In this document: positions 52,540-62,429 of the stretch, piece by piece | Position numbering within the stretch: position 1 is the stretch's first letter | How the letters are laid out: each line of letters begins with the position of its first letter | Assembly (NCBI GenBank): GCA_033239525.1 | Contig: BSYO01000014.1 | Coordinates: 5,808,536 to 5,872,535 of the forward strand | From: Nepenthes gracilis | Taxonomy: Eukaryota > Streptophyta > Magnoliopsida > Caryophyllales > Nepenthaceae | Length of the DNA: 64,000 bases | Reading direction: 5' to 3' | Program-made: the position numbers and the translations under genes | Notes under the pieces: generated by a model | Database searches by the model: none | Told to the model about the DNA's origin: nothing | The model's input: the letters and a program-made list of their open reading frames with translations, nothing else

Positions 52540-54139
52540 GTTGGTCTAGCTTAGCTTCGGCTTGGGTGGGTGGCTATGGAGGTAGGCAGTTCTAGATGAA
52601 AAGATTCCGTTCGGGCTCCAGTTCCACCTCAGGGAATCTTTATGCTCGGTGTTAGGGAGATAAAGGGGTATGTTTTCTGCAAAACTAGACACGTCCTGAT
52701 CATAAGGGTTAGGCCAGGCCCAAAGGCCATCTCTGATTATTTGAGATACCTTGGTGTCCCAAGGTAAACCCGTGACCAGATGAGTACGATCAGTACTGAC
52801 ATTATGCAACGGGCCCAAAGGATGCCAATTATCATGCCAGAGAAAGGTATCAAGGTCGTCACCAGTGATCTTAATAGAATGAGTTTGCATGAAAGGACGG
52901 TGCTTCATGATCTTTCTCTAGCCCCAGGGGGCAGAGTCAGGAACTTTGAGAGTCCAAATAGACCGGTCTTTGGTTCTATTGTTGTGGATCCATGAAGACC
53001 AAGCCGACTCAGGATCCTTCGATAAGATACGCCAAAGGAGCTTACAAATGAAGGCTTTATTCTGGGCTTGCAAATTCTTGAGACCCAGTCCACCTTCACT
53101 CTTCGGGTAACGGATGTCAGCCCAAGCTACTTTTGCGTTTGCCTTTCCATCAGTAGATCTGTTCCACAGGAACCGTTTTATCATGCAGTCGATTTAATTA
53201 AGTATAGATTTGGGCAGAATGAAGATTGAGGCCCAATATAAGTGGACGGACGAGAGGATAGAAGCAACAAGTTGTAATCTCCCCCCAAAAGAGAGCCATC
53301 TGTTCTTCCAGGATTTGGTACGATGAGTGATTTTCTCCGTGAGAGCATTGCAATCCCGAATTGACAGCCTGGAGGTGATCAGAGGAACTCCTAGGTACCT
53401 GATGGGGAGTTTGCCCACTTTGAAACCCATGATGTCAGCAATGCTCTGATGAAGAGATGAGTCTTTAGAGCATATGAAAACTTCGCTCTTATTAACATTT
53501 GCCGAAAGACCAGAGAGCCAATGGAATTCCTCAAGGTAATCATTAAGAATCTGACTCGATCTGACATCAGCATGAGAGAAAAGGATAAGGTTGTCTGCAA
53601 ACGCAAGCATGACAGTATGAGTTGCGCCACATTTTCAATGAAATTTAAAATTGTCATTCCTGCGCGCCTTGAAATCAATAATACCGTTCAACACCTCCAT
53701 CACAAGAACAAAAAGGTAAGGAGAAATGGGATCACCTTGTCGGAGACCCTTAATGCCCTTGAAGAAACCAACCGCTTTTCCATTAATATTCACAGAGTAG
53801 GAATGAGTGGTAATGCATTGACTTATCCAGTTGACCATTACAGGGGGAATTTCATTAGGGTCAGGATAGAGATAATAAAATCCCAATGAACGGAATCATA
53901 TGCTTTCATTAAGTCAATTTTCATTGTACACCTTGGTGGATCATGACCCAGGTGATACTTATAGAGGAGCTCTTAGGCCAGAAGGATGTTATCACTGATT
54001 TGACGCCCTGCCACAAAGGTCGTTTGGCACTTGTCTACAAGATAGGGTAATGCCATCTTTAACTGGTTCGCAATGATCTTCGAGATCACTTTGTAGATGA
54101 CATTACAACATGATATGGGACGGTAGTCAGATACCGGAC
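52540..54139 (-). pseudogene. LINE-F ORF2, reverse transcriptase and post-RT region
   Basis: From 54139 leftward: RPISCCNVIYKVISKIIANQ, VAGRQISDNILLA then a stop, MKIDLMKAYDSVHWDFI, GIKGLRQGDPISPYLFVLVM, MLAFADNLILFSHAD (second catalytic Asp changed to Asn), KLPIRYLGVPLITSRL, WKNRWLSFGGRLQLVASIL, KVAWADIRYPKSEGGLGLKN, CKLLWRILSKDPESAW and DTFLWHDNWHPLGPL. Frame changes occur near 53886, 53635, 53190 and 52910. Confidence 0.88.
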
Positions 54140-54648
54140 GGCTTTGAGATGGACTAATCTAGTTTGGGGTCCCTTCCATATTCCTGCTCATGCCTTCACC
54201 CTCTGATTGGCCATTAAAGGTAGGCTAAGTACCATTGATCGCATCCATGGGCTTCCCAATCTCTCTTCTAAATGCATCATTTGTGACTCAGCTGATGAAA
54301 ATCACGAACATCTTTTCTTTTCATGTTCATTTTCTAAAGACCTTTGGGCCCGGATACAACGGAAAGCGAGCATTTAGTGGCCCTACCCTGATTGGAAATA
54401 AAATATTGATTGGGCGGCCCAGAAATGGAGAGGGAAGAATTTTATGGCTCAGTCTAAAAGAATTACTCTTGCAGCCACAGTTTACTTCATCTGGAAAGAA
54501 CATAACAAGCGGATCTTTCAAAAATTGCCCCACAAGATATTCCCCAGATTTTTTTGACGATTATCAATGCAGCTCGTGACAAGTTGAAGACAACCTTGGA
54601 AAATGACAAAAGCACCCGAGAATGTATTTGATGCGCTGGAATCTATAA
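54140..54648 (+). pseudogene. LINE-E ORF2, zf-RVT and C-terminus
   Basis: Continuation of LINE-E ORF2 after LINE-F: FHIPAHAFTL, LAIKGRLSTIDRIHGLPNLS, CIICDSADENHEHLFFSCSF (complete zf-RVT cluster), AATVYFIWKEHNKRIFQKLP and the last codons, with a stop at 54646-54648 after an RWNL-type end. In-frame stops and one frame change near 54350 and 54540 are present. Confidence 0.82.
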
Positions 54649-55712
54649 AAAAATTAAAAAATTAAAAAAAAAAGAGGAAAAAAATTAAATAAAAAAAGAG
54701 AGAAAAAAAAGAAAAAATTAAATAAAAAAAAGAGAGAAAAAAAAATTTCTGTTTTCAGGGTTGGCTGTTCCCAAGTTGCTAGTTTCCCGTGTTCCAATCC
54801 CTTAGATTTGGTATGTGCGTGTTGGACTGAATCCTGGCTGAGTTTGTCCCGTTGCCTGAGGTTCGCATCGTATACTTGAGAAGCCGGAGTGACACTATGA
54901 AGCCGGAGTGATTTTTTGCTCTCTTAATGGACGGAGTGGACTACGTGTGTTGAGGCCGGAATGATTTTCTTTGAAGCCGGAGTGCCTCTGCACTCTTAAA
55001 GGCAGAGTGAATTGCGTGTAGATAGCGTGCGCTAAGGCCCGAGTGGCATTTTGAAGCCGGAGGACGGAGTGGCATTTTGAAGCCGGAGTAGATAGCTTGC
55101 GCTAAGGCCGGAGTGGCATTTTGAAGGCGGAGTGACTTTTGAGGCCGGAGTGGATTTTCAAAACCGGAGTGCCTTGTTGAGTTCGGAGTGGCACTTTGAA
55201 GACGAAATGCCTTTTGTACTTTTTCTTTAATGCATTTAATTGGAAAAAAAATAAAATAAAAAAAATAATAATAAAAATTAAAAAAAATTAAAAAAAAAAA
55301 AATTCCTAGATTTCGGGTTTGGCTATTCTCACTTTGTTATTTCCCCTTGTTCAAATCCTTTATGGTCTTGACCTCATACTATATTGTTCTGATCTTAAGA
55401 CCTTATTGTTATTTTCATGGTCTTCTTTTCAAAAAAAAAAAAAAATTCTTTTTCTTTCTTGCAGGCTACGTTTCCATGGGAGTGGACCAATCCAGTCGAT
55501 GGTTAATGATGCTACCTTGAGCAGGCGTTCCCATGGGTTCTAAGAGCCAACAAATGAAGACATTGTGTATTCATGAAGCTACTTGATGCATCAATGAAAC
55601 TTGCCTATCCAATATACACACTGATGGATGATGAACATGTGATTTGCTAAATGTCTCCTGTTCCCTTTTCTTCGTGGATGCATATTTCTGATTGACAAGA
55701 CGAGTTCCTTCA
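54649..55712 (+). other. LINE-E 3' UTR, first part
   Basis: An A-rich purine tract comes immediately after the stop (54650-54745), then a GGMCGGAGTG array (54880-55210), a second A-rich tract (55235-55305) and a block shared with LINE-B and N10 (55480-55700). It continues after N16 at 56793 to the T1 tail (CTCGGGGTATACCCTAG at 56904, hairpin arms near 56920-56937 and 56945-56962, poly(A) 57005-57012). Confidence 0.8.
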
Positions 55713-56792
55713 TTTTTTTTTTTGTAAGTAATTAAATGCATTAAAATTTAAATAAAATGTTCAAGCAGCTATGTTCTTTACCAAGTGTTTTGCCGACTTG
55801 GCAAAAGAAACATAGACACAGGGAGACCCCTAATACATGACTAAAGTCATTAATGAAACAAGAACAAAATCAAAATCGGCACTCCATCCCAAGCACTCCG
55901 GAAACCACAACGAACTCTGGCCTCCAGACTAAAGAACTCCGGGATCAATGACACCACTCCGTCCAAGGCACTCCGGATAGAAAGAGTAAAAGCACTCCGG
56001 CCCACAGATAAAGCAGACTCCGTCCAAAATCACTCCGTCCTAATCCACTCCGTCCCATGACACTCCGTACAGGACACTCCGTCCAGAGTCTCTCCGACCA
56101 AATTCACTCCATCCCAAGTCACTCCAGCCCAACAGCACTCCGGAAGAACGAGGAGAAGCGCTCCGTCCAAGGATTCACTCCGGATGAAGGGGAAACATGC
56201 ACTCCTAGAAGCACGAGCCAATCAACACTCCGTCCACAGATAAGTCACTACGTCCAGAGTGGGAAAATCACTCCGTCCAAGGAGACAAAGAGGGCAATCT
56301 AGGAAGGGAAAAGCACTCCGGAAACATTAGCAAAGAGGCTCCGTCCAAAAAGAAGAAACAGAACAGCCACCTCACTAATAGAATTGTTTTTTTTTTTTTT
56401 TGGGAGAAAGAGAACGCCAGAGTAAGCTGCCAAGATGCACTCCCGATAAATACACACCAAGGAGTTCCACCAAATAGGGAAACTTACTCCGACAAAACCA
56501 CTCCGTCCAAAGAAGGGAAACACATGCACTCCGAAAAGAAGCGCAAAAACACTCAGTCCAGATTGTGAAAGGCACTCCGACCAAAGAGAGAGCCTCTCCG
56601 AGCAATAAACACAGCGAATTTTTTTTTTGGGAAAAGGAACAAGGCCATTCCAACCAAAATTACTATTATTATTTTTTTTTCTTCCAAGATCACAAGGAGA
56701 GAAAGGCACTCCGGACTCCAAGCGGTAACAGTCGCATGAGCAACCCAAAAAAGCGAGGCAAACCCAAAACAACTCTGGCCAGATCACAACAA
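55713..56792 (-). mobile_element. N16: CGGAGTG-array element in the LINE-E 3' UTR
   Basis: The T-run is at 55713-55723 with gtaagtaatt and an inverted T3 hairpin (55775-55813). An array of CACTCCGKCC (55875-56720) extends to the 5' junction. The flank GAGTTCCTT (55702-55710 and 56794-56802) is duplicated; the uninterrupted site is seen in N10 near 34041. No ORF. Confidence 0.85.
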
Positions 56793-57012
56793 TGAGTTCC
56801 TTTAGCTAAAGAGATCTGCGACGATTTAGTTTTTTGTAACCTAGATGAGATTTGCTAATCTGTTTTTTTGTACATTTTCATGAATTGGTCTATGTAGTGC
56901 TCGGGGTATACCCTAGCGTGTTGTTCCACCTTTAAGTTGGCAAAACACTTGGAGGTAGAACATCGTTCTGTAAATTTTATTTAATTTAATCTATCTTACT
57001 TACCAAAAAAAA

Positions 57013-58402
57013 TCCACGTCAAACAAGCCATCCAACCGCAGACCAACCGCAAACCAAACTAGCAACCACCACAAGCCGGATCGGGCAATGGCAAAAAGGC
57101 ACCCGGCCACGTCAGCAGATCCATCCTCTAATGTACGCCAGTGAAGTGCCAAGTCAGCAACTCTAAACCATTCACCATGCCATACCCGCATAGTCAACCA
57201 GCAATTAAAGTACGTATTCAATCACTTCAATTTAAACTTCATTAGAAACGACAATTTTGCCCTCTCACCAAGTCGGCGATTTTTTTTTTCACAGCAAGAA
57301 AAAAAAAACCTGCCAGTAGGGCTCCCCATAAAACTTTTTTTTTTTGGCAGGCAAAGAAGACGGCCAAATTCCCCAAACCTGTCCCCAGAGACAAGCAAAC
57401 CAATCCGGCAAGACAGTTTGGAAAACCCAACCAAACTCCCCCCCAAATTTTTTTTTTCACCGAAACAGCACGACAACAAGCCTTTTTTTTTTTTTGGTAA
57501 GTTCACGCCAAACCGGCCAAATCACCCCAAAACCCGCAACCTGGCTTATTTAGCACAACAAACCATTCCAGCAACAAACTAAAATTAAGAACGGCACAAG
57601 GCTGCACACCAAGGCACAAAAACTTAATAATAATCATTTTTTTAATTTAATTTTTTTATAATATATATTTTTTATAATAATACTTTTTTTTATTTTATTA
57701 TTATTATTATTATTATTTAAAGCTGCAGCTAAATCAGTCAATTATAATTCCCCACTTCGGCATCACCATGCCACTTCGGCAACATCAAGCCACTTCGGAT
57801 CAACAAAACTACTCCGGCTTAAAGTGTACAAATGGCACTCCGGCATTATTAAAACCTCTCCGCTCTCATCACACGCAAGGCCACTCCGGCTTTTAGAGTA
57901 CATAAGGCACTCCGGAATCATTTTACTAACCAGAAAAGAAAATCTCAAGGCCACTCCGACCTTATAGCGAGAAGCCACTCCTCCCATTAAGTGAACAAAG
58001 GTACTCCGGATATATCGACATTGCTATTCCGTCCAAAGTGAGGAAAAACACACCGGCTTCCCAGAACGCATCACAAAAGGCTACTCCGGTCAGTAGGTGA
58101 ACAAAATACACTCCGGGCATTGCAATAAAGCTACTCCGTCCAATAGAGAGCAAGGTAGACCGGCCTGATCACACTCAAGGCCTCTCCAGTCATTGGGCAA
58201 TAAAGGCCACTCCTGCCTTTAAGAGGACAAAAAGGCATTCCGGATATAAGAACAAATACACTCTGGATAAAAGAACAAAGCCACTCCATCCAAGGTGACC
58301 ATAAAACACTCCGGCCACCAAGTGATACACAAAGCCACTTCGGCCATAAGGGTGCACAAGGCCTCACCGGCCTTAACACCCATCCAGAATCTCCACTGCA
58401 AA
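57013..58402 (-). other. H6 3' UTR, array part
   Basis: Contains CCACGTCAGC units (57013-57160), T- and A-runs with a second short tail fragment (T-run 57482-57495 plus ggtaagt), an AT/TTA-rich tract (57610-57720) and an inverted GGMCGGAGTG array (57760-58400). No ORF. Confidence 0.7.
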
Positions 58403-58508
58403 TCACTTAGATTTACAGGGCTTTATCCTGCTCCGAGTTTCTTTCTTAGTCTGTTCAAGGCTACCATTGGAGCTTGAAGAAAATGGCTCCCCAAAATTTG
58501 AAGCAACC
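58403..58508 (-). pseudogene. H6 ORF1, C-terminal end
   Basis: The minus strand encodes NFGEPFSSSSNGSLEQTKKE, then RSRIKPCKSK and stop. It is separated from the rest of ORF1 (60294-61971) by N17. The same ending occurs in H2. Confidence 0.75.
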
Positions 58509-60290
58509 CAGTTGGTTACCTTAACGTAACCCAGCTGGTTACCCAGATTTCTACGGCAGTCCGGGGGAAGATTGAGGCATCCCATAGTGCAGTTAATGGG
58601 CAGAACAGGCGAATTTTGGATAGGTGGAACATTCCTTGCTCCAACTTGCACTCGGATGACTAGATTTTCGGTTGAAATTTGGTGGAGGTTGACTTGAATC
58701 CAGAGTTGTTAACACTTGAGGACTCCGGATTCCGGAGTGCTTGTGCATCTGAGGACTCCGGATCTAGAGCATTTTTTATTGTCTTTCTTTATCCCGTGCC
58801 AAAAAAAAAAAAGAGGTGGGGGTGGTTTCAGGCGCTTTCTGTGAACTCCAGATTCTGGAGTGTCTTTTTTTTCACTGTTTTATCTGGCGCACTCGTGGTT
58901 CCGGAATCCAGGGTGCATATTTGTTCGAGCATGGCTGGTGTGCTTCCTTTTATTCGGAGCTCCTAAAGCCGGAACAGCTTTTTTGGGTGGTCAAAAATCC
59001 AGAGTGTCCTCCTTGCGAACACTCTGGAGTCCCTTTGCTTCTCTAATAGGAAGGACGGAGTGGTTTGTGCGCCTTGCTGGCTGGAGTGCTTGATGCTCCT
59101 CTTGGACGGAGTGACCTCTTTGCGATCATTTCCGTTGTTCCATTGCTTCACCAAAAGATGGACGGTGTGGATTAGGCTCCATTGCTCCTTTGCATTAAAA
59201 AAAAAAACTTGGGATTTGGCCTGGCTTTGTGAACTCCGGGTTCCGGAGTGCTTTTGTTTCTGAGGACTCTGGGTCCGGAGTGTTTCCTTCCTTCTTTCTC
59301 TGTTCTTCCAAAAAAAAAAAAAAATTGGTGTGTGAATTCTGGTTTCCGGAGTGCTTTTGTGCGCTGTTTGTTTCGAAATTTTCGTGGTCTCCGGCTTCTG
59401 GATTGCTTTTGCCTTTAGGGACTCCGGATCCGGGCTGTTTTCTTTCTGAGCTAGCCTGGCTTTTGAGGACTCCAGTTTCCGGAGTGCTTTTGCTTTTGAG
59501 GACTCCGTTTTCGGAGTGTTTTGTCCTGGCTTTGGGGACTCCGATTTTCGGAGTTCTTTTGCTTCTGAGAACTCCAGTTTCGGAGTTTTTCCTTCTTGCT
59601 TTTCTGTGTTTCTAAAAAAAAAAAAAAGGAAGTTTGGCGGCTTCAGTCGCTGTTCTGTGAACTCCGGTTCCGGTGTGCCTTTTCGTTCGCTGTTTTAGTC
59701 GGCACTCTCATTGAATCCGAAATCCAGAGTGCGCTTTTGTTCAAACTGGCTGGAGTACCTCCTTTTATTCGGAGCTCCTAAATCCGGAACAGCTTTATCG
59801 GGTGTTCAAAAATCCGGTGTGTCCAACTTGCGAACTTTCCGGACTCCCTTTGCTTCTCTAATATGATGGGCGGAGTGGTTTGTGCGCCTTACTGGCCAAA
59901 GTGCTTGAAGATCCTCTTGGACGGAGTGGATCTTCTTGGCCGGAGTGACCTCTTTGCGATCATTGCCGAAGATCCAGTGCTTCACCAAAAGGTGGACGGA
60001 ATGTCTTTTGCTCCTTTGCTCCTTTGCCCTTGCTAATGTGGCATGGTTCGCCTAGTGCTGAAGTAGCGTCCTCCTGTTCAGTTCTGCTGGCAGTTTGTGG
60101 TTTTGAGTCCCATTGGATGATTCTATCTGTGTAATTTTTTTTATTTAAGACTCATGTGTCTTATTTTTTTTCAGGTGTTCCCTCTGTCTATGTCTCTTTT
60201 TCCAAGTCGGTAAAACACTTGGTAAAAGACATAATTGTTTGTACAGTTTATTTTCATTTTAATACAATTAATTACTTACAAAAAAAAAAA
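58509..60290 (+). mobile_element. N17: 1.8-kb noncoding element inside H6 ORF1
   Basis: It is flanked by AATTTGAAGCAACC (58495-58508) and AATTGAAGCAACC (60291-60303). A plus-strand array of mixed units follows, many of the form 'gactccggattccggagtgc', with two longer repeats: 58890-59150 and 59680-59980 share the sequence ttttattcggagctcctaaa and its surroundings. The T4 tail has hairpin arms near 60189-60207 and 60216-60234. Poly(A) is at about 60280-60292. Confidence 0.82.
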
Positions 60291-60293
60291 AAT

Positions 60294-61971
60294 TGAAGCA
60301 ACCAAGGAGTATTTTTTTGAAATACGAGAGATAGGGCTGGGCATGAGATCCGGATCGATAGCAGACGCAAGCTCCATCTCCGAAGTCATTCCGTCAGAAG
60401 GAGGAATCGACAGGTCATGGTTCTCGATATCTGCTCCAGGATAGGGCAGGATATCAATTGAAGACAAGGCATCATCAAGAGGAACCACTCCGAGAGTTTC
60501 TCTAGGAGGGGCAAAAGGGGGAGCAGCCAATTTGGGGCCACCAACCACAGGGACGCCGTCAGATGCCAAGTTTCCTAGATTGGATCTACGAAACTTGATC
60601 AGATGACAAATATCACTACAAGGAGCCAACATCCTGCGGTGAGGAGTACAACTGGGAGCCTCGGCTGATAAGATCTCAGGAGCAAACCGCACCACCTTTA
60701 TGGACGGAGCTTGATCCAGTGCCTTAAAGGGGGACGCATTTGAAGACCGATCAATAGAGTCAACTATAGGAAACTCATCAACAGCTGGAGGAGGGATACC
60801 GAGCCCACAATTCAGTGCATCAACATAACAGACAGGGGGCACATTTGTCTCGAAATGGCCTAAGAGCTAGTGGGGTTACAGATCAGTTCCTGGAACCACC
60901 AGCGATGTTCTCTCAATACCAGGCTCACGAGATTTCATAGTCTCACTACAACCAGCAGCACAATCAATCCACCACTGTGCACAAGGAGACTTCAAATAAG
61001 CCCCCGGGAGCAGGAATGACCATCTATGGCGGCCGGGAGAACCAACAGAGTCCGGAAGAACAGAATTGCTCCTCTTCGGTTTCCATGGGTAGCTTACGTG
61101 GATCTCAACAGCTGGTTTTACAATCAACGGAGAAGTCAAACCCAAACCAATCCGAATTTTAGAAGGGAAAGTAGAATTGCAAGCTACCTCAACACATACA
61201 CGGGCAAATTTCAGACGCTCCATTTTGGCAGTATTGGGATCCAGTTGGATGGGTTTGCCAACCGCACTGGCAATCCAACTAAGACCCCATGGTGTCCAAT
61301 ATTCCACAGGTACATTTTGTAGCCTAATCCACAAGGGAATAGATTTAAGCAGCTTTCTAGACATGGGAGAACCAACGATCCATCTTTGAAGAATCAAAGG
61401 GCATCCCGAGATCACCCAAGGGACTCTTTCGAGGCATGATTCCATCTGGGCGATACAGGAACAAGAAAATATCCTTCTCAATTTCAGCAACATGAGACAA
61501 TCCGAAACGAGCCCAAATTCTCCTTACAATGCTATTCACCGCCCTAAAATGAGGCGTTCAACCAAAGAAGGAACCACTCAAGGTGGCACCCTAACAATCC
61601 TCACCAGCTTTGATGACATCAGGAGGGGGGAGGATGGTACCACAATCACCATCGACTGATCGAGGGGGATAATAGTTCAGGACTAGAGGAGGGCAAACAC
61701 GATCCTTATGAATATTATCAGCCGGCAGTGAGGGAAAAGCTTGAACCCTAAAATCAGCGGAATCAGCGACAGAAAGCGAGATGAGAGATGGGAAACCTGT
61801 CTCCGAAGGGATCGTCGTCATAGAAGGTGGTGGAGGAGAGCCTTCGGACGACACCGCACCATGACCGACCATGGAGATGCCGGCACCGCTAATGCCCGTG
61901 AGCGGCGAAGGAAAAACGGATTCGAAACCCTTGCCGGTGACGGAGAGAATCGGCCGAGAAATGTAACGCAA
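60294..61971 (-). pseudogene. ORF1 of H6 (gag-like)
   Basis: The leader opens at 61971 (an inner Met at 61872 is equally likely) and is Pro/Ser-rich. Core pieces: RRIWARFGLSHVAEIEKD, LERVPWVISGCPLI, IPLWIRLQNVPVEYWTPWGL, SWIASAVGKPIQLDPN and ERLKFARVCVEVACN. After VEIHVSYPWKPKR there is no CCHC knuckle. A linker follows (60842-60300) with APSIKVVRFAPEIL, RRMLAPCSDICHLIKFRRSN and SPISRISKKYSLVAS, then N17. Frame changes occur near 61595, 61490 and 60870. Confidence 0.8.
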
Positions 61972-61997
61972 ATTTCAAATTTGAAATTTGAAAAACA

Positions 61998-62021
61998 AGA
62001 GAGAAGGGAGAGCTTCTCTCT
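61998..62021 (-). promoter_or_regulatory. 5'-end GA/CT hairpin of H6
   Basis: AGAGAGAAG (61998-62006) pairs with CTTCTCTCT (62013-62021). Read on the minus strand it equals the LINE-C hairpin, although H6 encodes only ORF1. Confidence 0.6.
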
Positions 62022-62035
62022 CCAGAAGCTCTAAA

Positions 62036-62429
62036 TGCCCGTGGTGACTGTTATGGCTGCTCTACCCTCACATAATATATCTGACAAATTTGAGGATTAC
62101 ACCCAAAATTTCGAATGACAAAATATAGTAACCAACCTTACGTATGGGATATAAAGTATATAGGTGGCCTAATATACTGGCCTAAATTGCATTTGATTTG
62201 GTCTAAGGTTACCGACAGTATATTTAACTCTTTCTCAAGCTAATCTTTAAATAATCAGAATTTAAATTTACTATACAATTTACACTTTTATATGGATTTG
62301 TATTCGGACTTTAATTTGAATTTAAATGTTGGATTCGCCAATGTTTGCCCACAAATGGGCTTCAGTATGTTTCATATATTTAATTTTAATTATATATTTT
62401 GATCTGGACTTTAGATTATCTACTTATCA
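62036..62429. other. AT-rich noncoding stretch
   Basis: I see no gene here. The base composition is much more AT-rich than the LINEs on the left. It may be the upstream part of the gypsy element or host intergenic DNA. No LTR was identified. Confidence 0.5.

Larger units (their letters stand above)
49914..54139 (-). mobile_element. LINE-F: 5'-truncated LINE inside LINE-E ORF2
   Basis: T-run at 49914-49921, T2 tail hairpin at 49975-50009, noncoding 3' UTR to 51446, then ORF2 from its stop (near 51447) up to the start of RT at about 54139. LINE-E ORF2 reads into 49913 and resumes at about 54140, as a comparison with the minus-strand LINE-B copy near 10270-10330 shows. No clear target duplication; around 20 bases of LINE-E may be missing or diverged at the right junction. 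N15 is nested in it. Confidence 0.83.
44676..57012 (+). mobile_element. LINE-E: nearly full-length L1-type LINE carrying LINE-F and N16
   Basis: Poly(A) is at 57005-57012, followed by TCCACGTCAAACAAGC (57013-57028), which matches TCCATGTCAGACAAGC at 44660-44675. ORF1 lies at 44742-46810, ORF2 at 46807-49913 and 54140-54648, the 3' UTR at 54649-55712 and 56793-57012. Removing LINE-F and N16 leaves about 7 kb. An inverted 20-base copy of the element's own terminus sits at the 5' junction (44676-44696), followed by another target-like copy (44698-44709). It has fewer lesions than LINE-A to LINE-D. Confidence 0.82.
43022..62035 (-). mobile_element. H6: ORF1-only element spread over 19 kb by nested insertions
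   Basis: The T-run is at 43022-43029; the tail continues to 43080 and from 44237 after N14. The 3' UTR runs 44237-44675 and 57013-58402, with CCACGTCAGC units, a TTA/AT-rich tract and an inverted CGGAGTG array. ORF1 is at 58403-58508 and 60294-61971, and the 5' GA/CT hairpin at 61998-62021. N14, LINE-E and N17 account for the rest. No ORF2 lies between ORF1 and tail. No duplication of the left flank was found at 62035. Confidence 0.72.

Noticed and set aside
62036..62429. Possible LTR of the gypsy remnant
   Set aside because: No second copy is in the window, and no TG...CA ends with primer-binding site or polypurine tract could be placed.
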